A DNA stretch of 23,084 nt from a virus. Shown here piece by piece: positions 14,253 through 20,468 of the stretch. The number at the start of each line of letters is the position of its first letter. Position 1 is the stretch's first letter. Below the pieces are notes generated by a model. The model was not told where the DNA came from, did no database searches, and saw nothing but the letters and a program-made list of their open reading frames with translations. The translations under genes and the position numbers were made by a program. Location of the stretch: the IMG/VR virus record IMGVR_UViG_3300032224_000629, positions 1 through 23,084 of that record, one strand, 5' to 3'.

Positions 14253-14346
14253 CACAGTATCCATAGTATTTTACTATTTTTTCTATTTTAATTTAATAAA
14301 AGAAAACACAGTAGGGGGTAAAGTGAAAATTACTGTGGATACTGTG
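14253..14346. repeat. 16-bp inverted repeat of a TACTGTGGATA-type unit
   Basis: CACAGTATCCATAGTA (14253-14268) is the reverse complement of TACTGTGGATACTGTG (14331-14346) with one mismatch. Each arm itself holds a 9-base tandem of the unit ACTRTGGAT. Partial copies lie at 14143-14151 and 14307-14313. These are iteron-like sites. Confidence 0.65.
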
Positions 14347-14363
14347 TCTTTTGCGGCGCACAA

Positions 14364-14384
14364 TAAAAATGCCCCGAAGGGCAT
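14364..14384 (-). terminator. UUCG-loop terminator closing the early region
   Basis: On the minus strand ATGCCC-TTCG-GGGCAT (14384-14369) is followed by TTTTATT. It begins 4 bases after the stop codon of the gene at 14388-14579. A UUCG tetraloop on a 6-bp GC-rich stem with a U-tract is a classic intrinsic terminator. Confidence 0.9.
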
Positions 14385-14387
14385 CTT

Positions 14388-14579
14388 TTAGGTTAGTTCA
14401 TGGCCTTGCTGACTGACCATGCGTTTTGTCCATTCTCGAAAAGCAATTCGGTTTTTTTCGTTTTGCTCATCGTTATCATCCCAGACAGCATCAAAAAGAT
14501 GAGTGCCGTTTTCTAAGGTAATCTCAATCTTTTCTAAATTGCCATCCTGGTCAAACACTTCTAATTGTCTAGCTTTCAT
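14388..14579 (-). CDS. Hypothetical phage protein, 63 residues
   Basis: The preferred start is ATG 14579, with GGAG six bases upstream and an ATGA overlap with the preceding stop; a TTG four codons earlier is less likely. The product begins MKARQLEVFDQDGNLEKIEI: a beta-hairpin-like N terminus, an acidic middle (AVWDDNDEQNEKN), then a helix (RIAFREWTKRMV). Not recognised. It is the last gene of the early region before a strong terminator. Confidence 0.65.
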   Translation of the reverse strand: MKARQLEVFDQDGNLEKIEITLENGTHLFDAVWDDNDEQNEKNRIAFREWTKRMVSQQGHELT

Positions 14580-14695
14580 GCATTTCTCCAATATCTGTCG
14601 TTGGGGTTATTAAGCATACTTTTAATAAGTTCTTCTGTATTAAAGAACCATTGAATAATTTTTGTGCCATCTTGTTGATAGATGGTAAAGCTCAT
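14576..14695 (-). CDS. Very small protein, 39 residues
   Basis: It starts MSFTIYQQDGTKIIQWFFNT and ends RYWRNA. It lies between two ATGA overlaps (14692-14695 and 14576-14579), which is the main evidence that it is translated. The sequence suggests a beta-hairpin followed by an amphipathic helix. Function unknown. Confidence 0.5.
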   Translation of the reverse strand: MSFTIYQQDGTKIIQWFFNTEELIKSMLNNPNDRYWRNA

Positions 14696-14835
14696 TTGAT
14701 TTGATCCATCAAAGCCTCGAGCTCTTCTTGTTGCAAGCGCAGCACACGGATTGCCTCTTGGATTAGTTCTAATCCTTTAGCGTTTGGGTTGCCGTATCGG
14801 TTGTCTAATGCTTCAATCAATTCTGTTGTGTTCAT
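14692..14835 (-). CDS. Small helical protein, 47 residues
   Basis: It begins MNTTELIEALDNRYGNPNAK and ends in a Leu/Gln/Glu-rich helix (LRLQQEELEALMDQIK) that could form a coiled coil. GGAGATAGT precedes the ATG. It is coupled to the next gene by ATGA. No family recognised. Confidence 0.6.
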   Translation of the reverse strand: MNTTELIEALDNRYGNPNAKGLELIQEAIRVLRLQQEELEALMDQIK

Positions 14836-14836
14836 A

Positions 14837-15085
14837 CTATCTCCTAAACTGTGCTATTGGTTTGCGTCTACCAAATACTTTTTGAATCTTTCGTGCCGTA
14901 ATACTACCATAAACACGATTTCGCCACCCTTGATGGGCTCTACGAATCTTTTGCATCTTAAAGCGAGCTTTAATATGTTTTGGCTTATTAATGTAATCTT
15001 GAATAAGCCTACGCTTTCCAACACCACCAAAAATGATGTTGAAAAGCTTACGCTTAATAATACGAGGAAACCTAAACTGTTTCAT
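14837..15085 (-). CDS. Very basic small protein
   Basis: This 82-residue protein has roughly a third Lys plus Arg and a single acidic residue (one Asp). It starts MKQFRFPRIIKRKLFNIIFG and continues with repeated basic helices and an IQKVFGRRKPIAQFRR end. The composition points to nucleic acid or ribosome binding, or to an antimicrobial-like membrane-active peptide. I do not recognise it. It overlaps the upstream gene by ATGA (15082-15085). The ribosome site is weak (AAAAAG). Confidence 0.6.
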   Translation of the reverse strand: MKQFRFPRIIKRKLFNIIFGGVGKRRLIQDYINKPKHIKARFKMQKIRRAHQGWRNRVYGSITARKIQKVFGRRKPIAQFRR

Positions 15086-15225
15086 TTTCTTTTTACTATG
15101 GTATACATACTAAGTATAAAGGTAGTAATCGATTGCGCAAAAAATGCTAACCAAAATAACATCCACCAGCCCCAGTGAGCATCGGCAGAATATAAAAAGA
15201 AACCCGTTAGTACTGATAACATCAT
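15082..15225 (-). CDS. 47-residue two-helix membrane protein
   Basis: The preferred start is ATG 15225 (MM...), with GGAGG seven bases upstream and an ATGA overlap with the methyltransferase stop. The product has two hydrophobic segments: MMLSVLTGFFLY (1-12) and WWMLFWLAFFAQSITTFIL (20-38), joined by SADAHWGW, and a basic KRK end on the cytoplasmic side. It could be an inner-membrane holin-like or superinfection-exclusion peptide; nothing shows which. Function unknown. Confidence 0.65.
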   Translation of the reverse strand: MMLSVLTGFFLYSADAHWGWWMLFWLAFFAQSITTFILSMYTIVKRK

Positions 15226-16643
15226 GATAATTCCTCCACTTGTTGAATTTGTTGTCCAATCCAATGCATTACTGGTACTGCCATACTGTTGCCCATTGCT
15301 TTGTAGCGTGGTCCATCTGGTGACTCCTCTTTCTTGCGCCAAGGAATGTTGGTGTGGTTATCGGGAAAGCCTTGTAACCGCTCGCACTCTATTGGCGTAA
15401 GTCTACGCACGGCCATGTTTTGCATAAGCTTAGGTCCGCTCGTGTTTGTGCCACCGCACGCTTGTGTTAAGGTTGCTGCTACATCACCATCAACCGCTTG
15501 GTTATATACATCAACTGCGTATGCCGTAGCCATTTGGTTGTCACCCATATGGGCGCGTAATGTCGGTGTCTTATTTTCTACAAAACGATTTGGGTTGCCA
15601 TCACGCTTGGCAATTCCGGGTTCAAACCCGTATGCCACACCATGCACACCCGTAGCATTCAAAGTGTACATCGGTCCGCCTTCAGTAAACCCGTTGCCGT
15701 TACCACCATTCATGGGTTGCCGTCCGATCGTGTTTTCAGCCAAAGCAAAAGGCACATTCCCACCACCAGTTCCCCATCTCGCAGTAACAGTGGTACAAAC
15801 ACTCCCCATTTCTTTGACTCTAGAATCAGTGGGATGGTTCTCATAAACAATTAATCCTCTTCCGTCTTTCATGTCTTGGTTTCCAAAACCTTTGTAATCA
15901 CGAGCCATCAGAGTTCCAATGGTATCTTTCCCATCGGGAGGACAAGGAATTAGCGTATTAGTTGTAGGGTCATGCCTTGTTTTGGTTGAGATAGCGTGAG
16001 CTATTCTGTCTGATCCGCTACTGATTTCAGTGCTTGATGTAGAAGTGGTGGAAGAGTTTTGTTTCTTACTTCTGCCCGTCTTAGGATTCCCGAGCAAGCT
16101 TTCTGACTTAAAAAGAACCTTTGCGGCACTGGTCCAGTCTCCAAGACATCCAACAACGAACACTCGCCTTCTCCGTTGAGGCACTGCTCCTGCCCCTCCA
16201 ACGTATTGAGCGTCAAGCACCCGATAGGCGAACCCATACCCGAGTTCGACCAACGCCCCAAGGAAGGAACCAAAATCCCGTCCTCCGTTTGAACTGAGGA
16301 CACCTGGCACGTTTTCCCAAACGCACCACTTGGGTCTAAATTTGTCAAGAATGCCCACATAGGTAAGCATGAGGTTACCCCTTGGGTCTTCGAGTCCTTT
16401 ACGCAGTCCAGCGACTGAGAAAGATTGGCATGGTGTTCCTCCAACGAGAAGGTCAATTGAGTCATTTAAGTTCCACTCCTTATATTTAGTCATGTCCCCT
16501 ACATTGGGAACGTTTGGAAAACGATGTGCTAGTACTGCTGATGGAAAAGGTTCGATCTCCGAAAAGGCAATCGGTTTCCACCCAAGGCCGTGCCATGCTA
16601 CTGTAGCCGCCTCGACTCCGCTACATACTGATAAGTATTTCAT
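15222..16643 (-). CDS. DNA (cytosine-5) methyltransferase
   Basis: This 473-residue protein has the C5-methyltransferase motifs in order: motif I SVCSGVEAATVAW (5-17), motif IV GGTPCQSFS (68-76, catalytic C72), motif VI ENV (110-112), motif VIII QRRRRVFVVG (about 156-165), a long variable target-recognition region (about 170-420) and motif X GNSMAVPV near the C terminus. It methylates the C5 of cytosine in a specific site, probably protecting phage DNA from host restriction. No restriction endonuclease gene is adjacent, so it looks like an orphan. AAGGAGGAG precedes the ATG. The variable region is rich in Ser/Thr and Gly/Asn. The target site cannot be read from sequence. Confidence 0.95.
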   Translation of the reverse strand: MKYLSVCSGVEAATVAWHGLGWKPIAFSEIEPFPSAVLAHRFPNVPNVGDMTKYKEWNLNDSIDLLVGGTPCQSFSVAGLRKGLEDPRGNLMLTYVGILDKFRPKWCVWENVPGVLSSNGGRDFGSFLGALVELGYGFAYRVLDAQYVGGAGAVPQRRRRVFVVGCLGDWTSAAKVLFKSESLLGNPKTGRSKKQNSSTTSTSSTEISSGSDRIAHAISTKTRHDPTTNTLIPCPPDGKDTIGTLMARDYKGFGNQDMKDGRGLIVYENHPTDSRVKEMGSVCTTVTARWGTGGGNVPFALAENTIGRQPMNGGNGNGFTEGGPMYTLNATGVHGVAYGFEPGIAKRDGNPNRFVENKTPTLRAHMGDNQMATAYAVDVYNQAVDGDVAATLTQACGGTNTSGPKLMQNMAVRRLTPIECERLQGFPDNHTNIPWRKKEESPDGPRYKAMGNSMAVPVMHWIGQQIQQVEELS

Positions 16644-17000
16644 TTACTCCTCCTTGAAGTATTGGTATATGTCCACGACATCTGATCCATCTTCGTCCCA
16701 GTTGTCTTCGACACCATAATCACCACGGCTGGCTCGCATTCTTTGGTCGTGCCTAAACCTTGGTTCAATTTGCCACCACGCTGATGATGCCTCTTTGTAT
16801 TCCAACCATTCGTCATTTTGGATAAAGACGGAATGGTTGCAACCCTCAAATCGTATTGAGTCGAGGTAATCACGATGGGGAATATACGGGTTTCGGATAT
16901 TATCATTGGTTTTAACTAATTTAACTAAGTCCCTTGCTCTAATAAATCTACGATAAGCTTTTAATTGCTCTTCAGTTAAATCAAGTGTCATATCCTTCAT
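16644..17000 (-). CDS. Hypothetical phage protein, 118 residues
   Basis: It starts MKDMTLDLTEEQLKAYRRFI: a helical N terminus, then an aromatic and charged middle (HSVFIQNDEWLEYKEASSAW) and an acidic C terminus (VEDNWDEDGSDVVDIYQYFK). Not recognised. An internal ATG at 16991 would leave a smaller overlap with the sigma factor stop and is an equally good start. The stop codon directly abuts the methyltransferase ATG, so the two are co-expressed. Confidence 0.7.
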   Translation of the reverse strand: MKDMTLDLTEEQLKAYRRFIRARDLVKLVKTNDNIRNPYIPHRDYLDSIRFEGCNHSVFIQNDEWLEYKEASSAWWQIEPRFRHDQRMRASRGDYGVEDNWDEDGSDVVDIYQYFKEE

Positions 17001-17556
17001 CCCCTAAATGCTCTGTATTAAAATTTTCCAAACTAATGGGTTCTTTGTCGAGTATACCATTCAGTTCAGCAATACGCAATGGTGGTACATTTAGTTTCTG
17101 AGCAAGCTCATGGACTGTCGGTTCTCTTCCTAGTTCTTGAGTGAGTGTCCGCTCGGTGTATCTCATGCGCCGTATCTCTTCAGTCACATTTACTGGCAAA
17201 CGAATTAGGTTCTTAGTGTTTGCTACACCACGATTGACTTCAGTCAATATCACTTGCCTTGCATAAGAGATAAACCGAATGTTATCCATGGGTTTCCACT
17301 TGCGTGCCGCGAGGAGCAATGCCTCGTTACCAAACCCAATAAGATCTTCCATGTCCACACCCGAATGATGCCAAGTTGGAGTGTTCTTAATTGTGGTCAC
17401 GGCAAAGCGTAGGTTGTGGGTCACCAGTTTTTCGAGTGCAAGATCATCGCCCTGCGAAATTCGGGTAGCCAGGTTTCGCTCTTCCTCGACTGTAAGCGGT
17501 TGAATTCCATAGAGCGATTTCATGTAATCTGAGAGCGAGTTCTTTCTGTTTTTCAA
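16981..17556 (-). CDS. Sigma-70 family factor lacking region 4
   Basis: The protein has region 1.2 (SLSDYMKSLYGIQPLTVEEE), region 2 (LEKLVTHNLRFAVTTIKN... DLIGFGNEALLLAARKWKP... FISYARQVILTEVNRG) and region 3 (LTQELGREPTVHELAQKLNV, then the region 3.2-like EPISLENF and LGDE). It stops exactly where region 4, the -35 binding domain, should begin. I chose TTG 17556: GGAG lies 9 bases upstream and TTGA overlaps the preceding stop. ATG 17574 or GTG 17646 are open alternatives with poorer ribosome sites. At 191 residues it should direct host RNA polymerase to promoters defined mainly by a -10 element, as T4 gp55 does. Confidence 0.88.
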   Translation of the reverse strand: MKNRKNSLSDYMKSLYGIQPLTVEEERNLATRISQGDDLALEKLVTHNLRFAVTTIKNTPTWHHSGVDMEDLIGFGNEALLLAARKWKPMDNIRFISYARQVILTEVNRGVANTKNLIRLPVNVTEEIRRMRYTERTLTQELGREPTVHELAQKLNVPPLRIAELNGILDKEPISLENFNTEHLGDEGYDT

Positions 17557-17732
17557 AGTAAGGCATCTCCACATAATTGATGGGCATACTGGATCAGCAT
17601 GGATGGGGTTGGATTCTTGGGTTTGGGCAAGACCTTGAGCGTACACCCAGTTCTGAGGAATGGTTCACATTCGATGCGGGATGCAAACTTTCGTACCAGT
17701 TCCCCATCCTCATAAACTAAGTATCTAAACAT
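17553..17732 (-). CDS. Hypothetical phage protein, 59 residues
   Basis: It starts MFRYLVYEDGELVRKFASRI and continues ECEPFLRTGCTLKVLPKPKN. The pattern of a short beta-hairpin with (Y/L)VxxDGxxVRxFxSRxEAExFL suggests a small phage fold seen in aquatic phage genomes, function unknown. ATG 17732 overlaps the preceding stop by 8 bases, with GAGG upstream. The stop overlaps the sigma factor start. Confidence 0.7.
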   Translation of the reverse strand: MFRYLVYEDGELVRKFASRIECEPFLRTGCTLKVLPKPKNPTPSMLIQYAHQLCGDALL

Positions 17733-18039
17733 TAACTTTGCTACCCTCTTTAACCTTCTTTTTAACTGGTTGCACAATATCAAATTGATCGATGGGCAAT
17801 CTTCTCAGTATACCATTCTTTGGCACAAAGTAAATGAATTCACCTTCGGGATACCAACACGCTTTAGTGACATCACCCTTGTCATTGGTTGCATACGCTT
17901 GAAGATGAACCTTACTGGTCGTGCAGTATTCATCGGTCAATACTGTGTAACCACCCGTCACATTTGGTGTGACTGCAAGTGGGGCTGCCATGGTAGTCGT
18001 GTGGTATAGAATTAAGGCAATCGGTAGAATGGCTTTCAT
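17725..18039 (-). CDS. Predicted exported protein with Sec signal peptide
   Basis: The preferred start is ATG 18039, with TTGGAGGAC upstream and an ATGA overlap. The product starts MKAILPIALILYHTTTMAAP, a short signal peptide: basic n-region, hydrophobic core and a likely cleavage after MAA. The mature part of about 85 residues has two cysteines (DEYCTTSK and KACWYPEG) that could form one disulfide in the periplasm, and a Lys-rich end (VKKKVKEGSKVNV). I do not recognise the family. A secreted early phage protein could act on the envelope or block superinfection; this is inference. Confidence 0.7.
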   Translation of the reverse strand: MKAILPIALILYHTTTMAAPLAVTPNVTGGYTVLTDEYCTTSKVHLQAYATNDKGDVTKACWYPEGEFIYFVPKNGILRRLPIDQFDIVQPVKKKVKEGSKVNV

Positions 18040-18275
18040 TCTATTGTCCTCCAAGACCATGCCATTGGTCGACCAAAGTTCCAGTTGTTGGCGGAGTCTT
18101 CATCGTGAAAATCCCACAATTTGGAGTAGCAGTCGATCACCACCTTGTCCCCTAATTTAAGATCGTCCTTCTTAACTGCCTTGTATTCGGCATTGGGTAG
18201 CACCCAGTTCCTCTTGTAAGGATGATCCAGTTTGTAGGGTTCAGTTTCAATCAATACCCATTCATTTTTATTCAT
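18036..18275 (-). CDS. Hypothetical phage protein, 79 residues
   Basis: It starts MNKNEWVLIETEPYKLDHPY and includes KLGDKVVIDCYSKLWDFH (about 40-57), which looks like a small beta-barrel with an aromatic C-terminal half (NNWNFGRPMAWSWRTIE). Not recognised. It is coupled to the exported protein gene by ATGA. Confidence 0.65.
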   Translation of the reverse strand: MNKNEWVLIETEPYKLDHPYKRNWVLPNAEYKAVKKDDLKLGDKVVIDCYSKLWDFHDEDSANNWNFGRPMAWSWRTIE

Positions 18276-18276
18276 A

Positions 18277-18438
18277 TTAATACTCTCCGTTAACTTCTAA
18301 TTGATCATCCCCAAAGTCGGTTGCCTTTGCCAATGCATCTAGCTTGGGCATCTCTGAGAGTTCTTGCATATACTCTTCTGGATCACGGCCGTGGGGCACT
18401 TCCCAGTATATTGTAGTATGCATCTTGATTTCAATCAT
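18277..18438 (-). CDS. Small acidic protein, 53 residues
   Basis: It begins MIEIKMHTTIYWEVPHGRDP and continues as an acidic helix (EEYMQELSEMPKLDALAKATDFGDD). It has an N-terminal strand and a C-terminal helix. It is supported by its ATGA overlap with the upstream stop (18435-18438) and by filling the space exactly to the next ATG. Function unknown. Confidence 0.6.
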   Translation of the reverse strand: MIEIKMHTTIYWEVPHGRDPEEYMQELSEMPKLDALAKATDFGDDQLEVNGEY

Positions 18439-18629
18439 AATTCCCCCAAAAATGCTTGTAAATTTTTAACTGGCACACAATTTAGCAATTCTTCAATCGC
18501 AGTTACATCGCCATCAGATAAATCAGATTTAATCTGATTAATTACTTTGTCCATTAAATCGTCATTGTTTGCTGGAGGGTTTACCAGTTTGGTGATAAAG
18601 CTTTCCACGAATTGTTGTTCCCAGTTCAT
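18435..18629 (-). CDS. Small helical protein, 64 residues
   Basis: The start is ATG 18629, with GGAGG seven bases upstream, within an ATGA overlap. The product begins MNWEQQFVESFITKLVNPPA, then a helical acidic stretch (DKVINQIKSDLSDGDVTAIE), and ends VPVKNLQAFLGEL. The GD(V/Y)TAIEELL phrase is typical of short phage helical proteins. Function unknown. Confidence 0.65.
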   Translation of the reverse strand: MNWEQQFVESFITKLVNPPANNDDLMDKVINQIKSDLSDGDVTAIEELLNCVPVKNLQAFLGEL

Positions 18630-18787
18630 ACTGTATCCTCCCATAAGTTTAATATTTCATTGCGAGTTTCTTCTACTGTATATTGCCCATTTAATAACTT
18701 ACGCAACAAGCTAAGATATTCTGCCTTGTTATCATGGTCGCTACCAATCCAATGACAGATCATTTCTTCGTTAATATACATTTTCAT
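18626..18787 (-). CDS. Small protein, 53 residues
   Basis: It begins MKMYINEEMICHWIGSDHDN and continues KAEYLSLLRKLLNGQYTVEE. GGAGAAC precedes the ATG, and the stop overlaps the next start (ATGA). It is helical in the second half. Not recognised. Confidence 0.6.
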   Translation of the reverse strand: MKMYINEEMICHWIGSDHDNKAEYLSLLRKLLNGQYTVEETRNEILNLWEDTV

Positions 18788-18788
18788 A

Positions 18789-19094
18789 TTAGTTCTCCAA
18801 GTGGATAGTTAATGTTACTGGATTATAAATCTCATTCTCTTCTAACCACAAGTAGCAATCACTTGCAGTTTTGAAGAAAATTTTGTGCTCCAAAACCTGG
18901 TTCGCGCTCCGCTGCGGGGTATTTTCTGTTCCGCAAACGAGGCAAGTACTGCCCTCATGAGGGGTTTGGCATTCGCATGGTACACAATGGTGATACCCAT
19001 CATGCGTTAAAAACCCATCTTTGACTGCCTCAAAGACTGCGACCATGCCACCATTTTCATATACTTGTACTGCTTTTTCATAATTAGTCTTCAT
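18789..19094 (-). CDS. Zinc-ribbon phage protein
   Basis: The central segment YHHCVPCECQTPHEGSTCLVCG (about 34-55) has two CxxC knuckles plus extra Cys and His, a zinc-ribbon-like metal site. The N-terminal helix (NYEKAVQVYENGGMVAVFEAV) and the C-terminal half (ASDCYLWLEENEI) flank it. I recognise the xCxPC(x)xxTPHExxxCLVCG pattern from small proteins of phages, without function. Possible roles are nucleic acid binding or protein interaction. AAGGAAACC precedes the ATG. Confidence 0.75.
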   Translation of the reverse strand: MKTNYEKAVQVYENGGMVAVFEAVKDGFLTHDGYHHCVPCECQTPHEGSTCLVCGTENTPQRSANQVLEHKIFFKTASDCYLWLEENEIYNPVTLTIHLEN

Positions 19095-19254
19095 TACTGG
19101 TTTCCTTTTTGGCGAATTTAATAAAAGCTTTGCAACAATTGACTAGCAGTTTTTCTGCATCGTCATAATGGATCTCACCTTCGTCCCATTGTGTATAAAT
19201 ATCATTGACTGAGAAAAACAGATCGTCAATGTTGTAGTCTTTAAGATCGTTCAT
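19084..19254 (-). CDS. Small acidic protein, 56 residues
   Basis: It begins MNDLKDYNIDDLFFSVNDIY and ends KAFIKFAKKETSNED, with an acidic N terminus and a basic helix. A CC pair sits at 40-41. An ATGA overlap with the upstream stop supports translation. It overlaps the zinc-ribbon gene by 11 bases. Not recognised. Confidence 0.6.
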   Translation of the reverse strand: MNDLKDYNIDDLFFSVNDIYTQWDEGEIHYDDAEKLLVNCCKAFIKFAKKETSNED

Positions 19255-19421
19255 GCTTGCTCCTTTGATAGTCTGGAATACAGTTCATTTACTTTACTGC
19301 TCATCTCTTCAAAAAACTCTTTCTTGGTGTCATACCCTACATCTTTATAGGTATGACCTAATGCCAAATCATTAAAATCAAATAACATTTCTGTTACCAG
19401 TTCTTCAACATATTTGTTCAT
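19251..19421 (-). CDS. Small helical protein, 56 residues
   Basis: It begins MNKYVEELVTEMLFDFNDLA and continues GHTYKDVGYDTKKEFFEEMS. It is mostly helical and acidic. It is linked to both neighbours by ATGA overlaps (19418-19421 and 19251-19254). Function unknown. Confidence 0.6.
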   Translation of the reverse strand: MNKYVEELVTEMLFDFNDLALGHTYKDVGYDTKKEFFEEMSSKVNELYSRLSKEQA

Positions 19422-19639
19422 TTGATAATGCTCCTATCCCTATAAGGTTTGTTTAATTGGTACTCATCGCACTCAATACCATCTGATTCACCAAACATAA
19501 ACCAATCGGGTTCAAGCTTGCATTGCTTAGTGTGCTTTCTTAATGCCACCAATACATTAAAGCGAGCAAGTGCCTCCTCTTGGCTATATGCCTCAAATGA
19601 GAAATTGCGACTGTCATAATACGCACGATAGATTTTCAT
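19418..19639 (-). CDS. Hypothetical phage protein, 73 residues
   Basis: It starts MKIYRAYYDSRNFSFEAYSQ, followed by an EALARFN helix. The layout (a strand with a YRA(Y/H)Y start, then a (S/T)xEEAxxxF helix) is common in small early phage proteins that convert residues in an FEAYSQEEAL-type motif. Function unknown. It is coupled to the upstream gene by ATGA. Confidence 0.65.
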   Translation of the reverse strand: MKIYRAYYDSRNFSFEAYSQEEALARFNVLVALRKHTKQCKLEPDWFMFGESDGIECDEYQLNKPYRDRSIIK

Positions 19640-20007
19640 GATAATTTCTCCGCTAAGTTACCCTCGTTCCACATCGACAATCCGAAGTTAATAGCCTCTT
19701 TAGTCAATGCGACTTGGTTGGTGCTTGCATGGTGCTTAACTACATCCATAGGGCAATCGTTTTCTGTTGGAAAATTGTCGCCCCACATTTGACCCCATGA
19801 TTTGTCACGCACAACTGTTTTCTTGACATAGGTATCGCAAATACCAAAACTAAACTGTCGCATGATGATGGCATTGGTGCAATCCAAACCAAGGTAGCAA
19901 GCGTTGTTTAATTGACCCTCAAGTTCTTTAAGAGTAACTGTTGGGTTTTCTGCCAAATACTCATCGATGTATGAATCATCAATGTCCACCACTAAATTAA
20001 ATTTCAT
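19636..20007 (-). CDS. Hypothetical phage protein, 123 residues
   Basis: It begins MKFNLVVDIDDSYIDEYLAE. An N-terminal beta-strand is followed by a helix (LKELEGQLNNACYLGLDCTN) and a long middle of unknown fold. Not recognised. It is the first gene after a gap holding the TAGGGGT...ACCCTAA element, so it probably heads a transcription unit. TAAGGAG lies 8 bases upstream of the ATG. Confidence 0.65.
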   Translation of the reverse strand: MKFNLVVDIDDSYIDEYLAENPTVTLKELEGQLNNACYLGLDCTNAIIMRQFSFGICDTYVKKTVVRDKSWGQMWGDNFPTENDCPMDVVKHHASTNQVALTKEAINFGLSMWNEGNLAEKLS

Positions 20008-20066
20008 AACATTCTCCTTATGTAAGACTCAATCGTACTGGTATTGCAACAAAAATAAATAGGTAG

Positions 20067-20104
20067 TTACCCTGGTCCCGGCCTTAGGGTAAACCCCTAT
20101 TGAC
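20067..20104. promoter_or_regulatory. AGGGG/ACCCT inverted-repeat element upstream of the 20007 gene
   Basis: The reverse complement reads GTCAATAGGGG then TTTACCCTAA and matches 21848-21868 at 20 of 21 bases. A second inverted repeat, TTACCCT (20067-20073) with AGGGTAA (20086-20092), overlaps it. It is located 77 bases upstream of the ATG at 20007, in the only gap between 18000 and 20800. It looks like an operator or regulatory site shared by unit heads in this region. Confidence 0.55.
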
Positions 20105-20106
20105 TT

Positions 20107-20271
20107 TCATTTAAAATGTCTTTCAGCATTTCTCCATCCCGAAACAAAATCTATACAACTCGCTTTAAGATCGGATGAGAAAAGTATTTTGCCGTTCAAT
20201 GTCACCACGAACCCACCACGATGGTCGGTTCGTGGTTCGATGACGAGGGCTGCCATGTCTTCTACTTTCAT
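20107..20271 (-). CDS. Hypothetical phage protein, 54 residues
   Basis: The start is ATG 20271, within ATGA and with an AGGTGG ribosome site. The product begins MKVEDMAALVIEPRTDHRGG and continues FVVTLNGKILFSSDLKASCI, an antiparallel beta pair with a TLNG turn, then FVSGWRNAER. Not recognised. It is the last gene before the 20008-20106 gap. Confidence 0.65.
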   Translation of the reverse strand: MKVEDMAALVIEPRTDHRGGFVVTLNGKILFSSDLKASCIDFVSGWRNAERHFK

Positions 20272-20468
20272 ACATCCACCTCTGCGACTCGCCAATCGTG
20301 GGCATCGTAGTCACTCATATAACCCATCTCTACTGCATATGCCATGTCGGTGAGATGATCTTCAAGTTCAATCTCTGCCTCTTCTTTGGTGTCGTAAAGG
20401 GTAGGACAATCTTCGGGGCATTCCCATCCCTCATTAAAAAACAATGCTTGGATTTGCCATTTTTTCAT
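20268..20468 (-). CDS. Hypothetical phage protein, 66 residues (KWQIQALF type)
   Basis: It starts MKKWQIQALFFNEGWECPED, then CPTLYDTKEEAEIELEDHLT. The K-W-x-I-Q...F-x-x-G-W-E-(x)-(Y/V)-(E)-T-x-x-E-A pattern (beta-hairpin plus an acidic helix) is common in early regions of aquatic phages. No function known. It overlaps both neighbours by ATGA. Confidence 0.7.
   Translation of the reverse strand: MKKWQIQALFFNEGWECPEDCPTLYDTKEEAEIELEDHLTDMAYAVEMGYMSDYDAHDWRVAEVDV

Larger units (their letters stand above)
14044..14387. other. Gene-free AT-rich repeat region, candidate replication origin
   Basis: This 344-base region, the longest gene-free stretch in the window, lies between the primase-helicase gene and the terminator of the early region. 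It holds the 13-bp promoter-like element, a 16-bp inverted repeat (14253-14268 with 14331-14346), further partial copies of the same unit (14143-14151 TATCCATAG; 14307-14313 CACAGTA), a 9-bp direct repeat GCGGCGCAC (14186-14194 and 14353-14361), and an AT-only tract (about 14264-14300). Iterons plus an AT-rich melt region beside an initiator-type primase-helicase are how many phage origins look. This is inference. Confidence 0.5.

Noticed and set aside
16001-16465. Frame inside the methyltransferase gene
   Set aside because: Shadow of conserved methyltransferase motifs.
16640-16906. Alternative frame overlapping the 118-residue gene
   Set aside because: The 118-residue frame has coherent acidic and aromatic composition and abuts the methyltransferase start; the alternative does not.
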